Of a DNA stretch of 64,000 nt, positions 27,865 through 37,737 are shown in pieces. Below the pieces are notes generated by a model. It saw only the letters and a list, made by a program, of their open reading frames with translations. It was not told where the DNA came from and ran no database searches. This DNA is from Thraustochytrium sp. TN22. Its lineage: Eukaryota; Sar; Bigyra; Thraustochytrida; Thraustochytriidae. How positions within the stretch are numbered: position 1 is the first letter of the stretch; each line of letters begins with the position of its first letter. The position numbers and the translations under genes are program-made. The DNA is taken from NCBI GenBank assembly GCA_013306675.1, contig JABLUY010000176.1:1-64000 (forward strand). Reading direction: 5' to 3'.

Positions 27865-30228
27865 ATGGGCGGCGACGAGGACGTCGCCATGGAGCAGCCG
27901 CGCGAGGGCCGCGCGGTGGAGCGTGACGGCGCGGCGCGCAGGCGGCGCTCTCGCAGCGCCAGCGGCAGCAGCAGCGGCAGCGGCAGCAGCGGCAGCGGCA
28001 GCAGCAGCAGCAGCAGCTCCGAGGCCGCGAGCAGGCGCGACAGGCGGAGCAGGCGGCGGCGCAGCCGCAGCCGTAGCCGCAGCTCGCGCAGGAGACGGCG
28101 GCGCAGCCGTAGTCGCAGCCGCAGCCGCAGTCGCAGCCGCAGTCGCCGCCGCTGGCGCCGCAGCCGCAGCCGCAGCCGGAGTCCGCGCCGAGACCACAGA
28201 AGGCGCCGCTCGAGATCGCGCTCGCGCTCGCGCTCGCCCATTCCGCGGCGCCGCTCGCGGACGCGCTCACTCTCGCGGTCGCCGTCGCGCTCCAGAGCGC
28301 GCTCGGGGATGTATTCGTCGGCGCGGCGGTCGCAGCACTCGCAGTCGGCCGACCAGAGGTCTCGCGGCCGCTCCTCGCAGCGCCAGCAGCAGCGCCAACA
28401 GAAAGAAAAGGGCGAGCCGGCCTCGGAGGAGGATCCGCTGCTCAGCTTCTCTGCATGGGCTATCCAGCAGGAAACCAACCGGCTGCCTGTGTCGGAGGAC
28501 GGCTACCAGGCCTACGTCCAGGGCTGGCAGGCCAAGCAGGCCAAGGACTACTTTGAAGCGCACGCTGGCGAGGAGTGGTTTCAGAACCGCTATGACGTGA
28601 CCCGGGTTGCCGCCATCGAAGAGGCCTCCCGCGAGCGCGCGCAGGCGCAGGCTGCATACATCATGGCGCACCTCGATGACCTGTCCAAGCTATGCCCGGT
28701 GCTCGATGGCGTTCCCGAGCCGCGGCGCAAGGCGCGCCGCGAGCAGGTCGTCGGCGATCCGCTCGCCGATAAGGCTGTGGTCTTCGTGCCGCGCGTCCCG
28801 CCCAACGTGACCTCCGCGGCGCTTGACGCCGCCGTCAAGGACGCACTGGCTGCGCCAGGCGATGCCACCGACGCCAAGACGGATGCCGACGCCGCCAAGA
28901 CGCCGAGCTTCGAGCTGCTCACGGGCGAGCCGCTCCTCGTGGACAAGGGCAACGGCGGCGGCGGCGGCGGCAGCGGCGGCGGCCGCAAGGGCGGCGGCCG
29001 CAGTCTCTTCGACCGCGATGCTTGGGTCGTCATGGACGACCATGACAGCTGCGCCGAGCTGCTCAAGGTGGGCAAAATTCGCGTCAAGGCCACCCCTCGC
29101 ACGCCAGGCGCAGATCCGGAGGAGGTGACGCTTCAGGCGCTCGAGCGCCGCGTCCTCGGCAACAGGTTCGCCTTCAAGGAAGCGTCATCGCCGGCGCGCG
29201 TCAAGATCGACCTCGCGCAGGCCAAGCAGCTCGCACGAGTGCTAGACACCGCGCGGGGCGTTGAGGCCGACAAGGGCGTTGAGGCGCTCCTGGCCTCTGA
29301 CGCGTCCAAGGCCGCCCTGCAAGAAAGCGCCGACAAGGTGGATGCTGCGGCGTCCGAGCCTGAGCGCCGCCGCGAGCTCGCGCGCGAGTGCCGCGAGCTC
29401 GACCTCGTTCTCGGCTACCTTCGCCACGTGCACTTGGCCTGCTACTACGGCCACCGCATGTATTCGTCCATGGGCGAGATGATCCAGCTCAACATGCTGC
29501 CGTACATGCGTCACATCCCCGCCGACGACGCGCTCACCTCGGGCTGGGAGGATATTGACAAGGCCGCGGCGGCCGCTCAGGACAAAGAGAAGGAGAAGGA
29601 GAAGGAGAAGGACTCAGATGCAGATGCAGATGCAGATGCAGGTGCGGATGCGGACGCGGACGCCCAGGCCGAGGGCGGCCTCTTTGTGAAGGAGCTCTGC
29701 GCTATCCTCGAGGCCCGCAAGTCCACCTACCTGCGCAACGTCGACGAAGCCGTGGAGCGCTGGCTCGAGGAGTTCAAGCTCGAAAAACTAGAGGCCGCGC
29801 GCGCCGCGCGCGCCGCCAAGCTCGAACGCGCCAAGGAGCTCGCCGCCAAGGCCGAGCAGGACTTTTGCGAGGCGCAGACTCGCTTCGAGGAAAAGGGCAA
29901 GTACCGCTGCCTGCTGCCCCCGTTCAAGCTCTTCGCCACCGAGGCCTTCGTACATAAGCACATTCGCTCCAAGCAAGCCGAGCACCTTGAAGGCGCCAGC
30001 CAAAAGGCGCTGCGCGACCTTCTGTTTGAGGACTTCATGCAGGACGACGACAAGCCTCTGCCGCCTCTGCCAGACTATGCCAAGCCCAAGGACCGCGCAT
30101 ACTTCCAGGCTACCTTTCATCCCGCCTCGGCGGCGCAGCAGGGCAATTCGGCTGCGCACGCTTCCGGCAACCCTGCGGCCCAGGCGCCGCGCAAGTTCCG
30201 CACTGTGGTGGACTATTCGGACCTCTAA
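27865..30228 (+). CDS. ARS2/SERRATE homolog (RNA 5'-end biogenesis factor)
   Basis: 787 aa from ATG 27865. ARS2/SERRATE bridges the nuclear cap-binding complex to RNA processing and decay. Seen here: RS/SR-rich N-terminus (about 25-150); the N-terminal ARS2 domain (193-about 290; LLSFSAW, KDYFEAHAGEEWFQNRYD); an RRM-like middle (about 381-470; SLFDRDAWVVMDD, then LLKVGKIRVKATPRTPG, aligning with ARS2 RGWVTFD and IRLRECELSPG); LGYLRHVHLACYYG (516-529), the conserved ARS2 YLR-VH--CYY helix; GKYRCLLPPFKLFATEAF-VHKHI (about 678-700) at the zinc-finger position; and an extreme C-terminus VVDYSDL like the family's YRSL tail. Two of the four usual zinc ligands appear lost. Gly-rich (363-378) and Asp/Ala (about 583-600) repeats are inserted. 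Nuclear. Upstream in-frame sequence lacks an ATG and similarity. Confidence 0.92.
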   Translation: MGGDEDVAMEQPREGRAVERDGAARRRRSRSASGSSSGSGSSGSGSSSSSSSEAASRRDRRSRRRRSRSRSRSSRRRRRRSRSRSRSRSRSRSRRRWRRSRSRSRSPRRDHRRRRSRSRSRSRSPIPRRRSRTRSLSRSPSRSRARSGMYSSARRSQHSQSADQRSRGRSSQRQQQRQQKEKGEPASEEDPLLSFSAWAIQQETNRLPVSEDGYQAYVQGWQAKQAKDYFEAHAGEEWFQNRYDVTRVAAIEEASRERAQAQAAYIMAHLDDLSKLCPVLDGVPEPRRKARREQVVGDPLADKAVVFVPRVPPNVTSAALDAAVKDALAAPGDATDAKTDADAAKTPSFELLTGEPLLVDKGNGGGGGGSGGGRKGGGRSLFDRDAWVVMDDHDSCAELLKVGKIRVKATPRTPGADPEEVTLQALERRVLGNRFAFKEASSPARVKIDLAQAKQLARVLDTARGVEADKGVEALLASDASKAALQESADKVDAAASEPERRRELARECRELDLVLGYLRHVHLACYYGHRMYSSMGEMIQLNMLPYMRHIPADDALTSGWEDIDKAAAAAQDKEKEKEKEKDSDADADADAGADADADAQAEGGLFVKELCAILEARKSTYLRNVDEAVERWLEEFKLEKLEAARAARAAKLERAKELAAKAEQDFCEAQTRFEEKGKYRCLLPPFKLFATEAFVHKHIRSKQAEHLEGASQKALRDLLFEDFMQDDDKPLPPLPDYAKPKDRAYFQATFHPASAAQQGNSAAHASGNPAAQAPRKFRTVVDYSDL

Positions 30229-30537
30229 CTGCCTCTCGTTGAGTACGAAACATACAACAAGACAAAATTTGACCTGCCTGCCTGCCTGCCTCTTTTCCCT
30301 TTTTTTCTCTCGCCTCGCAGAGTAAAAGAGCTTCACGATGCGAGTTCGGCTTGAGCCAGCTTTGGCTCAACTGCGCGCCGGAACTGTCGCTTGAGATTGC
30401 TCGCCGCGGTCGAGATCACGGCACAAGAACTCAATTTCCTTTCACATAAAATACATGTGCAACCCCGCGCGTCCTCCTCTGCCAGCTCCAGCTCGCGCTC
30501 CAACGCGCCAGTGGGTACGCCCACATTTTCGTGCTGC
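30229..30537. other. Convergent spacer ARS2/ZGRF1 with a duplicated gene tail
   Basis: 309 bp between two 3' ends. Positions 30468-30506 repeat, at 36 of 39 bases, the last coding bases of the helicase gene (30544-30582). Otherwise simple TGCC repeats (about 30275-30293) and AT-richer UTR-like DNA. Confidence 0.7.
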
Positions 30538-33500
30538 TCACACCGCGTCCTCTTCTGTCAGCTCCAGCTCCCGCTCCAACGCCAAGTCCTCCTCCAGTTG
30601 GTCCATTTGTTGCGCATCTTGCTCGTGCTGCTCTTCGAACGCGGCGCGGTCGATTGCCTCGCTGTCTTCATCGTCATCCAGGCTGCCCTGGGCCGCGCGG
30701 GTCGAGGCCTCCTTCTTCGCAAGCTCCTCCAGAACGTGCTCCAGAGGGAGCTGGTCGCTGCAAAGACTGAGGACGTCGCGCCAGAGGCGCGAGGTGTTCA
30801 GGGCATGGCGGCGGCCGAGCAGCAAGAGGTGGTGCCGGGCGCGCGTGAGCATGACATTGGCGCGGCGCGGGCAGGCCGTGAACCCTGGCGAGGAACTGCG
30901 GCACGTGGAGATGATGATAATGTCGCGCTCCGCGCCCTGGAAAGCGTCGACCGTGGCGACCGCCACGCCCTCGGCCAGGCCCGTGTCGCGCAGCCGCGAC
31001 GCGATCGCCTCTGCCTGCGCCCGGTAGAGCGCGATCGCGCCAATCTGATCCGGCCGGATGCCGGCGCGCAGCAGCTTCACCACGAGCGTACAAACGAGCG
31101 AGCGCTCGTGGTCGTTGACGTACGAGCCGCCGTCGGTGCGGCGCTCCTGGCCGCCTACATCGAAAAAGGTCGCCGGCAGGAGCCCGGGCACGAGCGGCGG
31201 GCGGTCGGCCGCGCTCACGCCGCTGCGCACGAGGCCTCGGTAGAAGAGCCGGCTGGCAATCTCGCTAATGGCCGGGTGGCACCGATACTGCGTCGTGAGC
31301 CGCACGGGCTGGCGCCCGAGACGGCAGAGCCGCTCGAACATGGGCGTGGCGCCGTCCGCGTACGGGGCCACGGAGGCGTCCTGATTCCCAGCCGTCGGCG
31401 TCAGCGCGCTGGTCGCGGTGACGGGCGGAAGCTGCAACGGGTCGCCGACCATCATGGAGAAGGACGCTCGCGTGCGGCAGAGCGGCAGCATGGTCAGCGC
31501 TTCCACCGCCTGCGCGGCCTCGTCCACGAGACAGACGGTGCGCACGCCGGGCGCCTGGAAGACGCGCAGCAGGAACTCGCGCGAGGAGCTGCAGCAGGTG
31601 ACGCCCACCACGCGACAACTCGCCTCGCGCCGCGCCTGCTCCTGGGCCAGTGCGCGCAGCGAGGTCTCCTCCAGGTGCTTGAGCGCCGCCTGCGCGCCCA
31701 TCGTTGCCTGCAGCTCACGCAGCTGCGCGCGCGCGTCCTGCACCGCCGCCGCCAGCCCGCGCTCGCTGTAGTGCAGGGCGTGGTCCAGCAGCTCGCGGTC
31801 CATCTTGCGGAGGCTGCCCACGCGCCCAAAGCCCTCGAAGCCGCGTCGCTTGAGCGCCTTGAGCACGTTGTCCACGGCCACGTTTGTGGCGGCCGCCACG
31901 CACACGCGCACGCTCTGGTCACCCAGGGCGTCCAGCACGCGCGCCAGGTAGAGGATGGCCGCCACGGACAGCTGTGTCTTGCCCGCGCCGTATGCACCGT
32001 GAACGAGGACGACCGGGTCCGCGTCGCCGCGCACGAGCCAGCCCTCCACGTGCGCTAGGACCGCGCGCTGGTCCTCGTTTAGGCCGAGGTCCGCAGCCAC
32101 GGCATCACGTGCCTCGCGCGCCACCGCCGCCGCGCGCGCGTCGTCCGACCCGAAGATGGCCGCACCCTCCGTCCGCGCCTTCGGCAGCACGAGCGACCGC
32201 AAGAGCGGCAGCTGCGGCGCCGCCAGCTCCTGCGCAACGCGCACCATGGCCACCTCGTGCTCCAGATTCGGCCCCCGCAGCGCCCTGACCCGGGTCTTGT
32301 GCTGCCACGCCGAGGACACCTGGCGCGCCTCAAAGTTCGCAGACAGCGGGATGACCTCCACCACGCCCTCGGCTGTCGACCCGTGCCAGACGGCCTGGAG
32401 AACCCACACCTCGCCGGTCGCCGCGCCGCGCGGTCTGGACACCAGCCAGACGTCACCGAAGCGGCACGCCTTGCGCGCGTTCGCGTCGCCGCGCAGCCGC
32501 GCCGAGGTCAAGAAGAGCCGCGGCTTCTTGGCCTCCTCCGCGTCCTCCTCGCCTTTACCCTTGCGCCCCGCGCCGCGCGGCGCCGTGCGGTACAGCGTGC
32601 AGCTCTCGTCGAACTGCGCGCGCCGCCGCGTGGCCGCCTCGGCGAACCGGTGGAGCGTTGCCTGCATCTCCTCGCACACGATGGCGGCAGCCCGCTGACC
32701 GAAGCTGGCCAGGTATGCCCTTTCCCCCTCCGTCGTTGCCAGCGTAGTGGGCGGGCGTTCGTGCGCAACGCGCCGCGCGAGATCCCATGGCCCGGCGCTC
32801 TGGTAACGTAGGTCCAGCGTCAGTGCGCCCTCTGGGAGCTGGACCGGCGACGGAGTGGGCGCCGCTTCGGCAGCGCGGCTCACGGGCCGGGGCGCCGCCG
32901 CCGCCGCCACCGGCGCTGGCGGCCCGAGCTGCCGAGGCCGCTTGAATGCGCTCGCTGCCCTGCGAGTCGCCAGGGCCATGTGCGGCCGCGGCGGACCATC
33001 GTCTTCTTCGCCTTGACCCTCAGCGTCGTCCTCCGCATTGACCTCACAGTTCTCCTTCGCACTCGCGCTGGCGTCCTGCTCTTCCTCTCGCTCTCGTTCG
33101 ACAGGAGCGTCGACACCTAGACCCATCATCTGCATGAGTGCGCTGGAGGATAGCACGCGTTCCGAGCCGGTGGCGCTCGGTGCTGCGGTCGATAACCTCG
33201 GCGCCACAACTGCAACGCGCTTGGGCCGCTGGAGCGAGCCGCCAAAGAGGTCCGGCCGGCCACGTCGAGCTGCAGGCGGCGGCAGCGCATCAGCAACGGC
33301 CTGCACCGCTGCTGAAGATGCGGATGCGGACGCCGGCGCCGGCGCTCGCGATCCGCTCCCGCGAAGGCGCTCCGGCGCGACCTCGTCGCCAACCTCGACG
33401 AGGAACTGCTCGAACTCGAGCTCCTCGCCGAGCTGGCTGGCGTCGCGCACGAAGAGCTCGCCGAGCACGCGACCGCGCAGCGCGGCCGCTACGTCCGCCT

Positions 33501-33717
33501 CATCGTCCTGCGCCGCCGCGAAGAGCTGCACGCGGGAGCCCTGCGCCACGACCCAACCATCGGCCCATCGCTGTCATGTCGTGTCGTGGAACGCCCGTCA
33601 GTCGCCGTCCGAGCTCGCGCTCGCGCACTGTCGCGCAGCGGGGCATGCGCGCGCGCGCTCACTCACCTTGCGCTTCTGCCGCTTCTGCCGCGTGAAGGTC
33701 GCCTCGTACGCGCGCAT
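30538..33717 (-). CDS. ZGRF1-type SF1 DNA helicase (two exons)
   Basis: Predicted join of exon 1 (33717-33667, 17 aa) and exon 2 (33570-30538), 1027 aa. ZGRF1/Mte1-family proteins process replication forks and D-loops. The large exon has no ATG near its start. Upstream on the minus strand an ATG opens MRAYEATFTRQKRQKRK, ending at a GTGAGT donor; after a 96-nt intron ending CAG the frame continues RWADGWVVAQGSRVQLF. The joined protein starts with the ZGRF1/Mte1 N-terminal signature (short strand, basic run, then W-DG). The middle (about 100-400) is disordered and acidic. The SF1 helicase is C-terminal: Walker A HGAYGAGKTQ at about 541, NVAVDNVL, FGRVGSLRK, RVVGVTC, CLVDEAAQ (about 695), GDPLQLPPV, QYRCHPAIS, TVDAFQGAERD (about 891), VMLTRARHHLLLLG. 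The spacing matches human ZGRF1 and is closer than UPF1 or SMUBP2. Nuclear. Confidence 0.9.
33571..33666 (-). other. Predicted 96-nt intron of the ZGRF1 gene
   Basis: Donor AAG|GTGAGT and acceptor ACATGACAG|CGA on the minus strand, phase 0. It contains an in-frame stop, so read-through is not possible. Confidence 0.8.
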
Positions 33718-34262
33718 CCTCCTCTCCTCGCCGCCAGACCTGCGCGGCACGTTGTGCTTGTGCTCAAGGTGGCGCAGATCCTCGCTCGCGACCAGACGGC
33801 CTTGCGGCGCCCGGCTTGAGGGCGCCCGCAGCCTCGGCGCCCGCCCAGCCGCCTGCCCGCCGCCCCCGCGTGCGCGCCGCGAGCGCCTCCGCGGCTCCGC
33901 GGCGGCCGAATTCAAATTTGAACGTGGCTTTTCAAGCAAACAGCTGTGCCTGCAGGGGCCCGTCCTGCGGCCACTGGGACGGGCCACTGCGCCCGCGGTA
34001 CACACCCCACTGCTGGGCCAAGGGCTCCCGCCCCGGTCTCGGCGCCAGCCGCTGCGCAGGCGCCGCCACGGGCACCGCCCCGCGCGCTTCGGCGGCGCCC
34101 TGGGCCGCCCGCGCGTCGCCTGCCTGCCCCTCCCGGGTCCCACGCCGCGCAGGCGCCGCGGCACTGTCGCCACTCGCTCGTCTTGCCCAGGGCGTCATCA
34201 CCTCGCGGCATGGCCCTCGTCCCAAGGCGCCATCCGCCCCTGGCGGCATCGGGCGCCGCGCC

Positions 34263-34301
34263 GCGCTGCGCTGCGCTGCGCTGCGCTGCGCTGCGCCGCG
34301 C
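34263..34301. repeat. (GCTGC)n pentanucleotide microsatellite
   Basis: About seven tandem GCTGC units grading into GCCGC. Confidence 0.88.
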
Positions 34302-34435
34302 CGCGCGGGCGCCGGCGGCCACGCGGCCCGTCGCGGCGGCGTCGCGGCCGCGGCCCCGCCGGCCGCGGCGAAGCCGACAACGGCGAAGCCGGCGCCGGCG
34401 AAGAAGCCTGGCCTGGCCTGGCCTGGCGTCGGCAC

Positions 34436-34466
34436 GGAAAGGAAAGGAAAGGAAAGGAAAGGAAAG
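34436..34466. repeat. (GGAAA)n pentanucleotide microsatellite
   Basis: Six GGAAA units in a GC-rich context. Confidence 0.9.
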
Positions 34467-34995
34467 AAAGGGAGGAAGCAGCCTGCCTGCTTGAGCCCCA
34501 ATCAAGCTCGCTTTAGCTTAGTAGCTCTAAGCTACTAACAAGGAGCGAGCGGCGCGCGGCGGCGCGCGGCGCGGCAAATCCGCTTCGCCTGCCTCGATCG
34601 GCGGCCGTCTGCGCGATCCTGCGGGCTCGCTCGCTCGCGTCGGCGGCGTCGGCGGCGTCTCCGCGCGGCTCGGCTCGCTCGCAGGCCGCCCAGGCGCGCC
34701 GTGAGCGCCCCAGGCGCCAGCGGGACCTCGGGAAGCCGCGGAGGGACCGCGCGAACCGGGCGACGCGAGGGCGCGAGCTTGAGCTTGAGCTTGGGCGGCT
34801 GCCAAGCGAGCGTGCGTGCGAAGCAGGGCGAGGCGAGGCGACGACAGAGCTTGCTGCGCTCTTCTCGCGACGCGTAGGACCGCGGCGTGAATCCGGCGCA
34901 GCGCGCGTGGGCGCAGCGGTATCTTTGGCTAGGGGCGAGGCTCGCGTGCGGGCAGGTCGGCGCAAGCCGACACCCATAGCGCGGCGGCAGGCACC

Positions 34996-36861
34996 ATGAA
35001 GATGGGCAAGAAGATCCGGCTGGAGCAGAACCTGGCGTGGTACCAGAAGTGGGTGGACAGCTTCCTGGCGTACAAGGCGTTCAAGGTGCAGTTGAACGCT
35101 CACCTGGACTCGTTCGGACGGTACAAGGACATCGGCGCGTACATGGACGAGTTCAAGCCGGAGTGGAAGCGCGAGGCGCTCAAGATTGAGGGCCACGTGA
35201 AGCGTCAGCTGCAGCAGCTGCGCAACAAGATGCAGGAGGACTCGGAGAAGGTGGATGCCTCGGACGAGGGCGCGAGCCACGAGCTGCAGCTCAAGTGGGT
35301 GCTGAGCCTGAAGCGGCTGGCCCGGTACTGCGAGGTGAACCACGAGGCGCAGCTCAAGTTCCTCAAGAAGGTCATCAAGCACCTGGACGGCGACGAGCCT
35401 CCCGAGGTGCGCGCCGCGCTCTCGCGCATGTCGGATCGCGTGGTGCAGGCGCGCGTCAAGCACGAGGATGCGCTGGAGGAGCTGCGCCACGAGGTGGAGG
35501 AGCTCTTCGGGGCGAACGAGAAGATGGACTACGACGAGGCTGAGGCGGGCGAGCGCCTCAACGAGCTCGAGGTGGAGGAGCCTGTCCCGCTGCTCTCGGA
35601 ACTTGCGCTGGAGTCGCTCCCGCCGGGCCAGATCACGCGCCTCAAGCTGGCGCTCGTGCCGAACGAGCTGGGCGACTTCATCACCATCCATGTGGTGGTG
35701 GCCAAGGGCAAGTTTGCAGGCCCCGTGCTGGGCATCACCTCGGCGCTGCATGGCAACGAGCTGAACGGCATCCCGCTCCTGCACAAGCTGTGCCGCGAGC
35801 TGGATCCGGCCACCATGAAGGGCACGCTGGTGGCCATCCCGGTGCTCAACCCGCCGGGCTACCAGCGGCGCCAGCGCGGCTTTCATGACGGCCAGGACCT
35901 GAACCGCCTCTTCCCTGGCAAGGCCAACGGCAACTGCGGCCAGACCTACGTGCACAACGTGCTGGAGAAGATTATCAAGCACTTCGACTACCACATCGAC
36001 ATGCACACGGCCAGCTTTGGCCGCAAGAACAGCCTCTACGTGCGCGCCGACATGCGCCATCCGGTCAGCCACGAGATGGCGCTCCTGCAGCACCCGCAGA
36101 TTATCGTGCACAACACAGCCCCGGATGGCTCTCTGCGCTCGGCCGCCATGGCGCGCGGTATTCCCAGCATCACCGTGGAGATCGGTGACCCGCTTGTCTT
36201 CCACAACAAGTTCGTTTCCACGGCACTCTTCGGCGTCGAAAACGTCATGCAATGGCTCGACATGCAGAACTTCGACGACGAAGAGGACGACGAGACCAAC
36301 GAGGTCGGTGCGGGCGGCAACGAAGAGGACAGAGCGCTCGACGACGAGGAGAACGGCGCTGACGCGCCCGACGCGCCCCTGCCTACGCTTGGCAGTACCG
36401 ACAACGAAGAGATGGCGCGTCGTCCCAGCGTTGACAGCATTTCGGAGCTCGCGCGCGAGGCGCGCGAGGCCTTCGCGGCGGCGGTCGCCGCCCACCCGCC
36501 GGCTCCCGGCGTGGCCAAGCCGCCCTCCCCCTCGCGTCGCCGTGCGCCCTCTCGCCGCGGCAACATCAACCCTTTGCACACCAAGACCACCATCTGCGCG
36601 CGCTCCAAGTGGATCTACTCGCCGGCCGGTGGCGTGCTGCGCGTCAAGCCGGACGTCAACGCCTGGATCACCGAAGGCGAGACCATTGCTATCGTGCAGA
36701 ACCTCTTTGGCGACGTCGTCTTTACGCTCAAGGCGCCCTCAGATGCCATCGTCGTTGGCAAGTCCACCAATCCCATTTGCTCCGCTGGTGACCGCATCAT
36801 TCACCTCGGCTACGTCGAGGATGAGCTCCCTGCCGGCAAGGTCGACGACGGCCACACTTAA
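34996..36861 (+). CDS. SPX-like domain fused to AstE/aspartoacylase-family deacylase
   Basis: 621 aa; ATG in strong context (gcaccATGa). N-terminus (1-about 165) looks like an SPX domain: MKMGKKIRL start with LAWYQKWVDSFLAYKAFKVQL, a charged coiled middle, and LSLKRLARYCEVNHEAQLKFLKKVIKHL resembling the last SPX helices. SPX domains bind inositol pyrophosphates and report phosphate status. Residues about 215-425 form a zinc carboxypeptidase-like acylase (succinylglutamate desuccinylase/aspartoacylase family): HGNE with His252 and Glu255, DLNRLF about 301-306, His337 in DMHTAS as third ligand, and Glu395 in TVEIGDP as likely general base. An acidic, Ser/Pro-rich linker (426-540) leads to the C-terminal beta-barrel of AstE proteins (about 545-612; IYSPAGGVLR). 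All catalytic residues are present. The substrate is unknown; SPX assignment is moderately sure, the acylase nearly certain. Confidence 0.85.
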   Translation: MKMGKKIRLEQNLAWYQKWVDSFLAYKAFKVQLNAHLDSFGRYKDIGAYMDEFKPEWKREALKIEGHVKRQLQQLRNKMQEDSEKVDASDEGASHELQLKWVLSLKRLARYCEVNHEAQLKFLKKVIKHLDGDEPPEVRAALSRMSDRVVQARVKHEDALEELRHEVEELFGANEKMDYDEAEAGERLNELEVEEPVPLLSELALESLPPGQITRLKLALVPNELGDFITIHVVVAKGKFAGPVLGITSALHGNELNGIPLLHKLCRELDPATMKGTLVAIPVLNPPGYQRRQRGFHDGQDLNRLFPGKANGNCGQTYVHNVLEKIIKHFDYHIDMHTASFGRKNSLYVRADMRHPVSHEMALLQHPQIIVHNTAPDGSLRSAAMARGIPSITVEIGDPLVFHNKFVSTALFGVENVMQWLDMQNFDDEEDDETNEVGAGGNEEDRALDDEENGADAPDAPLPTLGSTDNEEMARRPSVDSISELAREAREAFAAAVAAHPPAPGVAKPPSPSRRRAPSRRGNINPLHTKTTICARSKWIYSPAGGVLRVKPDVNAWITEGETIAIVQNLFGDVVFTLKAPSDAIVVGKSTNPICSAGDRIIHLGYVEDELPAGKVDDGHT

Positions 36862-37737
36862 TATGGTTACGGAAGGCGGGCAGGATCGCATGCTTTCGCT
36901 TGCAATCTTGCCAGCTAGCTTGCTCACGGAAGCAGTCAGAAGGCGAACGAGCCGTAAAAATCAAGTTGCGCACGTTTGACATTTGCCGTTTCTTGCGAGT
37001 TGGGATGACGTCCGGGAACTGGGCGTGCGGTACCACCGGCGGCGGCGCGAGAGAGCGCGGCGGTCCTTCTCGAGCGCGCACCGTCGCAGGGCACGCCCAT
37101 CAGGACACAATTTTGAAAAATTGGAGGCTCGACGCCGACGAAGCTGATTGAGTCTGCTGGTCTGTACGGGTCTAGCCAGAGTCACTGCTTTGGGCGGCTT
37201 TTCCAGGGTTTCTTACTCGGAACCCCGCCCTGCTTTGCTCAAGCTTGCTTTGTTGTCCCACGATTTGGTGCCTGGGTCTGCACAGTTCAGGTCTTTCCTT
37301 ACTTTGAACCTGCGTTCTTCGAACCTGCTTTCTTTGAACCTGCTTCCTTCGAACCTGCTCTGTACAGATCTCGCCTTTCTTCATTCCTTGGGAAACCAAC
37401 AAGCTGCATTCAATTCGAGCAGAGCAACTTTTGAATGGATGCATAGTGTGTTTGTCTTTCTCGAAGCCTGAAACTGTCATTCTTCTTCTTCTCATTCTGG
37501 CTTGCTTGCTTGGACAGTTCGCTTTCCTTTCTCCGCAGACGGATGATGTCCTCTCATATCATTCTGTGATTGGCCGGAGTGAATGAATGAATGGTGGGGC
37601 GACGTTGTCGTCTTCGTCGCCAACATCTTGGGTGCTTGCACAGGGCAAAGAAAGGATTCCTCTCCTCATCCCCGTCGGTTCGTACCGTGCCGTGCGGTGC
37701 CGTCGGTGAGCGTCAGACGCGCCATGGAGCGAGCGCC
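36862..37737. other. Convergent spacer with 15-bp tandem repeat
   Basis: 876 bp between two 3' ends, lower in GC than its surroundings. Apart from the GAACCTGC repeat it shows no feature; no gene is supported. Confidence 0.65.
37306..37365. repeat. 15-bp tandem repeat, four copies
   Basis: Units GAACCTGCnTTCTTY start at 37306, 37321, 37336 and 37351. Confidence 0.9.

Larger units (their letters stand above)
33718..34995. other. Divergent promoter region ZGRF1/SPX fusion
   Basis: 1.28 kb with no supported gene. Contents: an AT island with perfect palindrome TTCAAATTTGAA near 33910-33925, a GCTGC pentamer run, a GGAAA pentamer run, and an AGCTTAG/CTAAGCT-like cluster at about 34505-34538. Confidence 0.6.

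Noticed and set aside
37306-37365. tRNA B-box-like words (GGTTCGAA on the minus strand)
   Set aside because: They recur every 15 bp as a tandem repeat, with no A box, acceptor stem or cloverleaf.
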